From an uncultured Lactobacillus sp. (GTDB lineage Bacteria > Bacillota > Bacilli > Lactobacillales > Lactobacillaceae): a stretch of DNA of 5,508 nt. The stretch is from positions 1 to 5,508 of the forward strand of contig CALYQE010000120.1 in assembly GCA_945281075.1 (NCBI GenBank), in the 5' to 3' direction. A model generated the notes under the pieces. It was not told the DNA's origin and ran no database searches. It saw only the letters and a program-made list of their open reading frames with translations. Both the position numbers and the translations under genes were made by a program. This document shows positions 1 to 5,508 of the stretch, one piece after another; positions within the stretch are counted from its first letter, which is position 1, and the number at the start of each line of letters is the position of its first letter.

Positions 1-1205
1 CCGCCCATTGTATAGTGAATCGCCGGATTAATATGAATGGCAAAAAATGGTCCGCTCTTAATTTCATGCTCCATACCAGTAGTACGATTGAATTTAGCAT
101 CGTTTTTACTAGCAACCGCTTGATTCCAAGCATCTACTGTCGCAATTAAATTATTTGCTTCAATTCCGCACGCCGCTGCTAGTTCCTGCAGCGTTTCACC
201 ATACTTCACCAGGCCAATGTGATCATAAAATTCAACGGCGGCAAAGTTTTGACGAATCTTTTGGTCAAAAATCAGAAAAGCACCCTGCTCATGCAAATTA
301 TTGATTGCATCTGAAACGATCTTCCGCATGTCAAGTTCGTTAACAAAGCGCTCACCTGCGCGATTGACCAAGATGGCACCTTCACCGCGAAGACCTTCAC
401 CAATTAAATAAACATGGTCAGTATCAGTTTGTGCAGTTGGGTGAATTTGGATAAAGTCCATTTGCTCTAATTGACCATCAACCTGTTCAGCCAATTTGAG
501 GCCATCACCTGTTGCCCCTTCCTGATTGGTGGTTGGATAGTTAACGAGGTCTGGCCGGTATTTTTGAAGCAATTCTTTTGAAGAACTAAAACCGCCAGAT
601 GCTAGCAAGACGGCCTTAGCATGAACTGTTTTTTCGCCCTCTTCTGTAGTTATTTTGATCCCGTTAACCTTTTTCTGTTCGTCTTGCAGCAGCTTAATTA
701 CCTTTGTCTGATGGAAAACCGGAATTCCTCTCTGCTGAATTTCACGTAATAAACCAGTTACCAGATAATTACCCACCGGTGCCATTGAAGCAGGACGGTG
801 AGCCCTTTTTTTACTCATTCCACCAGTAATCGTCAAGTTCGTGAGCTCAATACCTAGACTGCTCAGCCAGTCAATGGCTAGCGCAGTATGATCAACAAAG
901 TACCTTAATAGTTCCGGATCATTTAGTCGGCCGCCTCCTTGCAAAGTTTCTTGATAAAAATCTTCCTTATCATCAATAACGCCTGCTTTAATTTGCACGA
1001 GACTTTCAGCGGCATTCATTCCCGATGAAGCACGATTAGTGTTGCCACCCAGCGCAGCATTTTTTTCAAAAACAGCAACATTCAAGCCTAGTTCGCTTGC
1101 CTGAATTGCTGCCGTAAGACCTGCACTACCTGCTCCAACTACGACTGCGTCGTAATTTTGCGCTATTTCAGAAATTTGATTTGGGGTAAAAATAAATTTA
1201 GTCAT
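1..1205 (-). CDS. Fumarate reductase flavoprotein (flavocytochrome c family, soluble single-subunit type), 3' end cut by window
   Basis: The frame runs from ATG at 1205 to the window edge without a stop and gives 401 residues of an FAD-dependent fumarate reductase (often annotated frdA or flavocytochrome c). The enzyme should reduce fumarate to succinate in the cytoplasm. I see no signal peptide, no haem-binding CxxCH motif and no FMN-binding domain in the visible part. The N-terminus has the Rossmann FAD motif GAGSAG (24-29), an acidic E47 at the end of the second strand and GGNTNRASSGMNA (53-65). Later come HPT (H255), GEGLRGEGA (E270, R273), NELDMRK (R294) and HYTMG at the very end (H397). 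By comparison from memory with Shewanella Fcc3, E270, R273 and R294 match its E378-R381-R402 proton pathway, and H255 and H397 match its substrate histidines. Roughly 50-60 residues should be missing, including the expected GGxHGxNRLGG segment with the last substrate arginine. The gene lies 26 bases downstream of fumC with its own good RBS, so it is probably its operon partner. Another unsaturated-acid reductase such as a urocanate reductase is possible; the fumC neighbour favours fumarate. Confidence 0.93.
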   Translation of the reverse strand, partial: MTKFIFTPNQISEIAQNYDAVVVGAGSAGLTAAIQASELGLNVAVFEKNAALGGNTNRASSGMNAAESLVQIKAGVIDDKEDFYQETLQGGGRLNDPELLRYFVDHTALAIDWLSSLGIELTNLTITGGMSKKRAHRPASMAPVGNYLVTGLLREIQQRGIPVFHQTKVIKLLQDEQKKVNGIKITTEEGEKTVHAKAVLLASGGFSSSKELLQKYRPDLVNYPTTNQEGATGDGLKLAEQVDGQLEQMDFIQIHPTAQTDTDHVYLIGEGLRGEGAILVNRAGERFVNELDMRKIVSDAINNLHEQGAFLIFDQKIRQNFAAVEFYDHIGLVKYGETLQELAAACGIEANNLIATVDAWNQAVASKNDAKFNRTTGMEHEIKSGPFFAIHINPAIHYTMG

Positions 1206-1214
1206 TAAGTAACT

Positions 1215-1221
1215 CTCTCCT
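1215..1221 (-). promoter_or_regulatory. Ribosome binding site of the fumarate reductase gene
   Basis: The minus strand reads AGGAGAG here, with 9 bases before the ATG at 1205 (11 if counted from the AGGAG core). It lies inside the 26-base gap after the fumC stop codon and fixes the reductase start. The gap contains no terminator or promoter, which supports co-transcription with fumC. Confidence 0.8.
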
Positions 1222-1231
1222 GTAAAATCTC

Positions 1232-2635
1232 TTATGCTTCGGGCTCAGTTCGCTCAAGATTAGTCATTCGCATAAAGTCCATCCATTCATCATATTGCTT
1301 TGCGGTTAGTTTGCCACTTCTTAAAACAGCCTCTCTTAGCGTAATTCCGTCCTGATCAGCAGTTTGCGCGATCTTAGCGGCCTCATGATAGCCAAGATGA
1401 GGTGAAAGTGCAGTCACGGTCATCAGTGAGTTTTCCAATAATTCATCCATTTTCGCCGCATTAACGGTCAGACCACTAATCATTTTGTCGGTAAAACCGG
1501 TAATCGTGCCCGTTAAAATATCACATGAATCCAAAAATGCGGCAATGATAACCGGTTTAAAAACGTTCATTTCAAAGTTGCCCTGTGATGCGGCAAAGGT
1601 GATCGTGGTATCATTACCAAATACCTTTGCAGCTGCCATAGTTACCGCTTCGGCCTGAGTGGGATTAACTTTGCCCGGCATAATCGAAGAGCCTGGTTCA
1701 TTGGCAGGAATGTTTAATTCATGGTAAGCGGCCCGCGGACCAGAAGCCAAGAACCGAATGTCTTGCGCAATTTTAAACAGGTCGGCTGCTAGTGTTTTTA
1801 ATGCACCATGAACAACCACAAGCCCCGAATGGTGGGCTAGACCCCAAAACTTATTAGTTTTAACTTTAAAGTCATGACCGTAAACTTTGGCTAATTTTCG
1901 GGCAATTCGGTCGGTCATTCCAGGAGCAGCGTTTAAGCCCGTTCCAACGGCCGTACCACCAATGGCCAATTCATACAGAGTTGGCTTTAATTCTTTGAGG
2001 TAGGCAAGATCATGTTTTAACGCTGACAGATAACCTGAAATTTCCTGACCAAAAGTCATTGGTGTTGCATCCTGCAAATGCGTGCGGCCCACTTTAACGG
2101 TTTTCCAATACTTATCCTGCTTGATTTTTAGCTCATCAATCAGATGCTGAATGGCCGGCTCCAACTTATCCAAGGCTTTGACAGCAACAATATTCATCGC
2201 TGTGGGAAAGGTATCATTTGAAGACTGCCCCCGATTCACGTCATCATTGGGTGAAATGTTGCAGCCAGGATATAACTTGTTGGCAAGATTAGCCACTACC
2301 TCATTGACGTTCATATTGCTTTGCGTGCCAGAGCCCGTTTGTAAAACGTGTAAGGGAAAGTCCTTTTGAAGCTCGGAATCATTTAGTTGAAGCAGCTTTT
2401 CAATGGCGGCAACAATCACCTGCCCCTTTTCTTCGGGTTCATCCCCCACTTCAACGTTAGCTTCCGCAGCGGCTTTCTTAATATGTAAAAAAGCTCTGAT
2501 AATTGCCAATGGCATCAATTCCCCGCTCGGGAAGTTGTTGCGACTGCGTTCTGTTTGCGGTCCCCATAAAGCATTTTGGGGGATCTTTACTGGGCCAAGA
2601 GTATCATGTTCAATCCGAACGTCTTGTTCACTCAT
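1232..2635 (-). CDS. fumC: Class II fumarate hydratase (fumarase C)
   Basis: This is a complete 467-residue class II fumarase, the same length as E. coli FumC. It catalyses the reversible interconversion of malate and fumarate in the cytoplasm, as an iron-independent homotetramer in this family. Superfamily motifs appear in order: TGSGTQSNMN (100-109), GQSSNDTFPTAM (136-147), GRTHLQDATP (183-192) with the catalytic-region H186, GGTAVGTGLN (226-235) and the signature GSSIMPGKVNP (315-325) with S316/S317, K322 and N324. H186 and S316 correspond to H188 and S318 of the E. coli enzyme. The residues after the signature are TQAEA, typical of fumarase; aspartase usually has VIPE there. The ATG at 2635 is preceded by a strong AAGGAGA site. 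A terminator closes the upstream copB gene and a candidate promoter lies in between, so fumC probably starts the operon. The fumarate reductase follows 26 bases after the TAA, so fumC most likely runs in the malate-to-fumarate direction to feed succinate formation. No key residue is missing. Confidence 0.97.
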   Translation of the reverse strand: MSEQDVRIEHDTLGPVKIPQNALWGPQTERSRNNFPSGELMPLAIIRAFLHIKKAAAEANVEVGDEPEEKGQVIVAAIEKLLQLNDSELQKDFPLHVLQTGSGTQSNMNVNEVVANLANKLYPGCNISPNDDVNRGQSSNDTFPTAMNIVAVKALDKLEPAIQHLIDELKIKQDKYWKTVKVGRTHLQDATPMTFGQEISGYLSALKHDLAYLKELKPTLYELAIGGTAVGTGLNAAPGMTDRIARKLAKVYGHDFKVKTNKFWGLAHHSGLVVVHGALKTLAADLFKIAQDIRFLASGPRAAYHELNIPANEPGSSIMPGKVNPTQAEAVTMAAAKVFGNDTTITFAASQGNFEMNVFKPVIIAAFLDSCDILTGTITGFTDKMISGLTVNAAKMDELLENSLMTVTALSPHLGYHEAAKIAQTADQDGITLREAVLRSGKLTAKQYDEWMDFMRMTNLERTEPEA

Positions 2636-2640
2636 TTGCT

Positions 2641-2647
2641 TCTCCTT
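2641..2647 (-). promoter_or_regulatory. Ribosome binding site of fumC
   Basis: The minus strand reads AAGGAGA, with six bases between its AGGAG core and the ATG at 2635. It is a near-consensus Shine-Dalgarno at normal spacing and supports this fumC start. Confidence 0.82.
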
Positions 2648-2665
2648 TTATTCGGTCTCCCTTAT

Positions 2666-2700
2666 ATTCTATCTAAAAACCAACTATTTTTCGATGTCAA
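2666..2700 (-). promoter_or_regulatory. Candidate promoter of the fumC-fumarate reductase operon
   Basis: On the minus strand a perfect -35 box TTGACA (2695-2700) is followed by an AT-rich stretch. The best -10 match, TAGAAT (2666-2671), is 23 bases away, too far for a standard sigma-A promoter. At 17 bases there is only TTTAGA. Alternatively TAGAAT pairs with TCGAAA (17-base spacer, four of six matches to the -35 consensus). The region is very probably where transcription starts, because the terminator of copB lies just upstream, but the exact pairing is unclear. I saw no convincing CcpA cre site. Confidence 0.5.
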
Positions 2701-2711
2701 TTTGCCTCATC

Positions 2712-2734
2712 TTAGTTTTTTTACCAAAAACTAA
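2712..2734. repeat. Perfect 9-bp inverted repeat upstream of the fumC promoter
   Basis: TTAGTTTTT (2712-2720) and AAAAACTAA (2726-2734) are perfect reverse complements separated by five bases (TTACC). The repeat lies 12 bases upstream of the -35 box TTGACA and overlaps the T-rich tail of the copB terminator on the minus strand. It could be an operator, or simply part of the AT-rich terminator tail; the arms hold only one G/C pair each, so an RNA hairpin would be weak. Confidence 0.55.
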
Positions 2735-2766
2735 AAAACAGCCTCTTTTTCGAGGCTGCTGTTTTT
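2733..2766 (-). terminator. Intrinsic terminator of copB
   Basis: On the minus strand CAGCCTC, a GAAAAA loop and GAGGCTG form a perfect 7-bp stem, followed directly by six T residues and, after AG, five more. The stem can also be drawn longer with AAAAACAG and CTGTTTTT as outer arms and a three-base bulge. The A-rich 5' arm begins inside the copB TAA codon, so the hairpin adjoins the gene directly. The plus strand also has a T run after the stem, but no plus-strand gene needs it. Confidence 0.9.
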
Positions 2767-4852
2767 AGATTTTCAAGGTTTCCGCGTTGATTGCAACAAT
2801 GACAGTTGATAAGGACATTAGCAACGCACCAACCGCTGGCGCTAAAATGATGCCAAGCGGTGCAAGAATGCCGGCTGCCAGTGGCAAGGCCACAATATTA
2901 TAGCCCGCACCCCACCATAAATTTTGAATCGTTTTTCTCTGCGTGTTCTGGGCCAATTTTAAAAAGTTAATAATGTCTAGCGGATTACTATTCACTAAAA
3001 CGACATCTGCAGAATCGACGGCCACATCAGTACCCGCGCCAATTGCTACTCCAATATCGGCCTTTGCCAGACTAGGAGCGTCATTAATCCCGTCACCTAC
3101 CATCATGACCTTATTGCCTGCTGCTTGCAATTTGCTGACGATTTTTTGCTTATTTTCAGGCATCAATTCAGAATATACTTCCTTAATACCCAATTTGCTG
3201 GCAATATTGTTAGCGGCACTTTGATTATCTCCAGTGATCATTACCGGAGTGATCTGAAGTTCTTTAATCTGTTTTATTAACGACTTAGCAGTTGATTTAA
3301 TTTGATCGCCAACTGCCACATAGCCAAGTAGTTGTTTTTTCCGGATCAAATAGCTAACCGTCAAACCGCTAAGATTAAGAGCAGGAAAATCATTAACTTC
3401 TGAACGCGCCGTCTTTTCATTGACAAGTTCATAATTGTCATTGTTTAGTTTTCCGGCGACCCCTTTGCCTGACAGGTTTTGGCTGTCAGATAAAGACAAT
3501 AACTCAAGCTGCTTTGTCTGCGCAAATTGTAAAATGCTTTTTGCAATCGGGTGCGTGGAATCCTGTTCAATTGAAGCAATCAGCTGAAGCGCTTGATCAG
3601 CAGTTAGCTCGTCAGTTAAAGTATCGTATTGTCTTACTTGAAACTTGCCTTCGGTTAACGTGCCCGTTTTATCCAATAAAAGGTAATTAATTTTTGAACT
3701 AATTCCAATCACGTTGCGATTTCGAATTAGCAGGCCGTGTTTTGCACCAATTGAAGTACTTTTGGCGTTAACAAGAGGCATTGCCAAGCCAAGTGCATGG
3801 GGACAGGCAATAACTAAAACCGTCACCATTCTCTCTAAGCCGTTGGCAATGCCCAGCAAGCTGGTCCAAACAATTAATGCAATCAGACCGATAATTAAAG
3901 CTGCGTAAAACAACCAGCCTGAAACCCGATCAGCCAAACTTTGCAATTTTGACTTATTCATTTGTGACGAATGCACTAACTTATTAACGTTAGCCAGAAA
4001 GCCTGAATTAGCCGGACTTGCGACCTTAATCGTTAATGCGCCAGAACCATTAACTGCTCCGCCAATGACCTTGTCACCTTTTTGACGGTTGACAGACTTT
4101 GACTCGCCAGTTACCAAGGATTCATCAAGATCACTTGCACCAGCTAAAATGATTCCATCAAGAGGAATACTTTCGCCTGGCTTAACCAGAATCACATCGT
4201 CTTTTTGGACTTGGTTAATGACGAGATCAGTCGTCTCACCATTTTTTTGGACATGAACCTTGTCCGGCAACAATTTAGCCAAGTCATTAACTGAACTGTT
4301 GGCATTCATGACTGAGGACATTTCGATCCAATGGCCTAAAAGCATGATCAAGATCAGGGTTGCTAGTTCCCAGAAAAAATCCATGACATGATTTTGGGCA
4401 TGAAGCAGATTATTTTCCACGAAAGCATATAAACTATAAACATATGCTGTGGTAATCCCTAAGGAGATTAAAGTCATCATTTCAGGCTTTTTCTCTTTTA
4501 GTTCATAATATGCTCCCTTAAGAAAAGGTTCCCCACCATACAGAAACAAAATCGTCGCAAAAACTACAACAATCCATTCGGACCCGGGAAATGAAAACTG
4601 AAATGGCAACCAGACCCCCATGGCGGGTGCTAAAAACAAAATCGGTAAAGACAAGACCACTGAGACCCAAAACTTTTGCTTCAGGTTTCCCATGTGCATC
4701 ATCTGACCGCCGTGCATCATCATATCATGACCACCCATTTCCATTTTTTGGCCATGATCCATCATCATTGAAGAGCTATGCGTCCCTTTGTTTTTTTGCG
4801 TTTGCAGATCGTCTTGATTCATGTTCATATTATTCATTCTAACCAGTCCCAT
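2765..4852 (-). CDS. copB: Copper-exporting P-type ATPase, P1B-3 (CopB) type
   Basis: This is a 695-residue heavy-metal P-type ATPase that should pump copper (Cu+/Cu2+, possibly Ag+) out across the cytoplasmic membrane using ATP. The N-terminal ~56 residues are rich in Met (15) and His (5) and replace the CxxC metal-binding domain of CopA-type pumps. Eight membrane segments are visible, near 60-80, 93-107, 127-147, 158-176, 312-332, 342-362, 648-668 and 670-690. Motifs in order are actuator TGES (248-251), transmembrane CPH (350-352), phosphorylation site DKTGT (394-398, D394), nucleotide-domain HP (434-435), TGD (540-542) and GDGIND (586-591). CPH in place of CPC, the N-x6-YN-x4-P pattern in segment 7 (N644, Y651, N652, P657) and MSLST in segment 8 (679-683) define subgroup 1B-3. 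ATG 4852 is the first start after an in-frame stop but has no Shine-Dalgarno; M6 (ATG at 4837) is an equally possible start giving 690 residues. It has its own promoter region and terminator, so it is probably monocistronic. No copY or copZ gene lies beside it in the window. Confidence 0.95.
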   Translation of the reverse strand: MGLVRMNNMNMNQDDLQTQKNKGTHSSSMMMDHGQKMEMGGHDMMMHGGQMMHMGNLKQKFWVSVVLSLPILFLAPAMGVWLPFQFSFPGSEWIVVVFATILFLYGGEPFLKGAYYELKEKKPEMMTLISLGITTAYVYSLYAFVENNLLHAQNHVMDFFWELATLILIMLLGHWIEMSSVMNANSSVNDLAKLLPDKVHVQKNGETTDLVINQVQKDDVILVKPGESIPLDGIILAGASDLDESLVTGESKSVNRQKGDKVIGGAVNGSGALTIKVASPANSGFLANVNKLVHSSQMNKSKLQSLADRVSGWLFYAALIIGLIALIVWTSLLGIANGLERMVTVLVIACPHALGLAMPLVNAKSTSIGAKHGLLIRNRNVIGISSKINYLLLDKTGTLTEGKFQVRQYDTLTDELTADQALQLIASIEQDSTHPIAKSILQFAQTKQLELLSLSDSQNLSGKGVAGKLNNDNYELVNEKTARSEVNDFPALNLSGLTVSYLIRKKQLLGYVAVGDQIKSTAKSLIKQIKELQITPVMITGDNQSAANNIASKLGIKEVYSELMPENKQKIVSKLQAAGNKVMMVGDGINDAPSLAKADIGVAIGAGTDVAVDSADVVLVNSNPLDIINFLKLAQNTQRKTIQNLWWGAGYNIVALPLAAGILAPLGIILAPAVGALLMSLSTVIVAINAETLKI

Positions 4853-4871
4853 CTTTGCAGTTTAACATCAT
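4839..4871 (-). other. Short upstream ORF in the copB leader (10 codons, speculative)
   Basis: The minus strand has ATG ATG at 4871-4866 opening a frame that encodes MMLNCKDGTG and stops with TAG at 4839-4841. It overlaps the first copB ATG (4852) in another frame and ends one base before the alternative copB ATG at 4837. There is no Shine-Dalgarno before it, though the TATAAA box at 4878-4883 would place a transcription start near its first codon, which would allow leaderless translation. It may be chance; ORFs this short are common. Confidence 0.25.
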
Positions 4872-4877
4872 GCTATA

Positions 4878-4915
4878 TTTATACTTAATCTACTTTCATA
4901 TGTGCAGGATGTCAA
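4878..4915 (-). promoter_or_regulatory. Candidate copB promoter region with two overlapping -35/-10 pairs
   Basis: On the minus strand TTGACA (4910-4915) and TAGATT (4887-4892) are separated by exactly 17 bases, with a perfect -35 and a four-of-six -10. A second pair, TGCACA (4901-4906) and TATAAA (4878-4883), is also 17 bases apart, with a weaker -35 and a five-of-six -10. The first would start transcription near 4880, the second near 4871. I found no TACAnnTGTA cop box here, so copper control by a CopY-type repressor is not shown by the sequence. Confidence 0.6.
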
Positions 4916-4958
4916 AAATGAGGCTCAGTTAAGGTATACGATCTGCTACTAATTGCCT
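4914..4958 (-). terminator. Weak candidate terminator of brnQ
   Basis: Starting within the brnQ TAG codon, minus-strand AGGC (4955-4958) can pair with GCCT (4921-4924), and TTAGT (4948-4952) with ACTGA (4925-4929), including one G-T pair. There is an AA bulge and a large 18-base loop. CA and five T residues follow. The T run overlaps the -35 box of the copB promoter. The loop is large and the stem interrupted, so brnQ transcripts may read through into copB. Confidence 0.3.
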
Positions 4959-5508
4959 AAGCTTTTTTTAGCTTTGCTTTTTGGTAGAAATGAACGGCAA
5001 ACCCAATGGTCAAACCGATTAAGGTTGGAATTACCCAATCCATGCCGATTTCGGCAAACGGCAAAAAGCGGTATTGAAAAGCTTTTAGTTGCAAAGCCCA
5101 AGATTGCTGGCTGATCAGCGGCGGAAACGAGGTTAACATATCTAAAACTGCTGGGATCAGTGTTAAGCCAACAGCCCAAAGGTAAACAACCGGATCATGG
5201 TCAAAAAGTGAACCCGTAATCGATAAAATGATTAGCACCATTGCAATTGGGTATAAAAACATCAGCATTGGCGTTGACCAAGCAATAATCTTATCTAGTC
5301 CAAAATTGGCCGTAATAAAGGAAGCAATCGTCATGATGGTTAACCAGCCATGATAACTAACTTTGCTGAAACTACGATGAAAGTCTTGCGCAAAGGCAGC
5401 CAGCAGGCCAACTGCGGTGGTTAAACAAGTTAATGTCACTAGTGCTGCCAGCAAAGCATGACCAAAGTTGCCTAAATAATAGGTAACTATTTGATTAAAG
5501 GTGGTGCC
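4957..5508 (-). CDS. brnQ: Branched-chain amino acid transporter BrnQ (LIVCS family), C-terminal part only
   Basis: The frame is open from the window edge to the TAG at 4957-4959 and shows the last 183 residues of a BrnQ-type carrier; the family is usually about 440-460 residues, so more than half lies outside. BrnQ proteins are cytoplasmic-membrane secondary transporters that take up leucine, isoleucine and valine with Na+ or H+. The recognisable family segment is LTCLTTAVGLLAAFAQDF, early in the visible part, followed by hydrophobic spans GWLTIMTIASFITANFGL, a long span around STPMLMFLYPIAMVLIILSI, PVVYLWAVGLTLIPAVLDML and WVIPTLIGLTIGFAVHFY, and a lysine-rich tail ending KAKLKKA as in cytoplasmic C-termini. 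A TTG at 5454 could be mistaken for a start, but in-frame codons continue upstream to the edge (GTTFNQIVTYYLGNFGHAL), so the true start is beyond the window. The gap to copB is about 100 bases, and the two genes look functionally unrelated. Confidence 0.92.
   Translation of the reverse strand, partial: GTTFNQIVTYYLGNFGHALLAALVTLTCLTTAVGLLAAFAQDFHRSFSKVSYHGWLTIMTIASFITANFGLDKIIAWSTPMLMFLYPIAMVLIILSITGSLFDHDPVVYLWAVGLTLIPAVLDMLTSFPPLISQQSWALQLKAFQYRFLPFAEIGMDWVIPTLIGLTIGFAVHFYQKAKLKKA

Noticed and set aside
1232..2635. Aspartate ammonia-lyase instead of fumarase
   Set aside because: The residues after GSSIMPGKVNP are TQAEA, as in fumarases, and the length and neighbour fit fumarase.
2151..2768. 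Plus-strand open frames at 2151-2369 and 2403-2768 opposite fumC
   Set aside because: They lie antisense to a strongly conserved fumarase, have no family resemblance or ribosome binding site I can see, and the second runs through the copB terminator.
2943..3908. Plus-strand open frames at 2943-3224 and 3714-3908 opposite copB
   Set aside because: They are antisense to the ATPase domains and their composition mirrors the copB coding strand; I see no independent coding evidence.
4591..4842. Plus-strand 83-codon frame opposite the start of copB
   Set aside because: It is the complement of the Met/His-rich and first membrane segments of CopB and resembles no protein.
4853..4956. CopY operator (TACAnnTGTA) or a riboswitch upstream of copB
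   Set aside because: I read both strands and found no cop box; the gap is too short and lacks the paired elements of a known riboswitch.
4949..5179. Minus-strand 76-codon frame overlapping brnQ in another frame
   Set aside because: BrnQ similarity is clear in the longer frame; this one is a shadow with no RBS.
4957..5454. A separate 165-residue membrane protein starting at TTG 5454
   Set aside because: The frame is open to the window edge and upstream residues continue the BrnQ protein, so this is an internal codon.
1..5508. CRISPR array, insertion sequence, prophage, tRNA or a novel defence or biosynthetic system
   Set aside because: There are no regularly spaced repeats, transposase-like frames or tRNA-like folds, and all space is taken by four ordinary metabolic or transport genes.

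Overview
The window looks like ordinary chromosomal DNA from a low-to-moderate GC fermentative Firmicute, most likely a member of the Lactobacillaceae. The signs are the strong AGGAG-type Shine-Dalgarno sites, the protein families (a single-subunit fumarate reductase next to fumC, a CopB copper pump with a Met/His-rich head, and BrnQ), and the overall codon and base composition. I cannot name the species from the sequence alone. All four genes lie on the minus strand, so transcription runs from high to low coordinates. There is no plus-strand gene, RNA gene, mobile element or CRISPR array that I can support, and no gene-free stretch longer than about 130 bases.

In transcription order: (1) The C-terminal part of a BrnQ branched-chain amino acid transporter (4957-5508; its start is outside the window) ends in a weak candidate terminator. 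(2) A 104-base gap (4853-4956) carries two overlapping candidate promoters for copB and a ten-codon upstream ORF. (3) copB (2765-4852) encodes a P1B-3 copper-exporting ATPase. Its stop codon touches a clear intrinsic terminator. (4) A second gap (2636-2764) holds that terminator, a perfect 9-bp inverted repeat and the candidate promoter of the next operon. (5) fumC (1232-2635) encodes class II fumarase. After 26 bases and a good ribosome binding site comes (6) a flavocytochrome-c-type fumarate reductase flavoprotein (1-1205). It is cut off by the window edge about where its C-terminal substrate-binding region should follow.

fumC and the reductase form one functional unit: malate is dehydrated to fumarate, which is reduced to succinate. 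In fermenting lactic acid bacteria this works as an incomplete reductive TCA branch and a sink for reducing equivalents. copB and brnQ appear to be separate transcription units with unrelated jobs, copper tolerance and amino acid uptake.

I looked for an undescribed system and did not find one. The points worth a second look are small: the copB leader (no Shine-Dalgarno, an upstream ORF ending one base before an alternative start, no recognisable CopY box), the palindrome in front of the fumC promoter, and substrate-site substitutions in the reductase.
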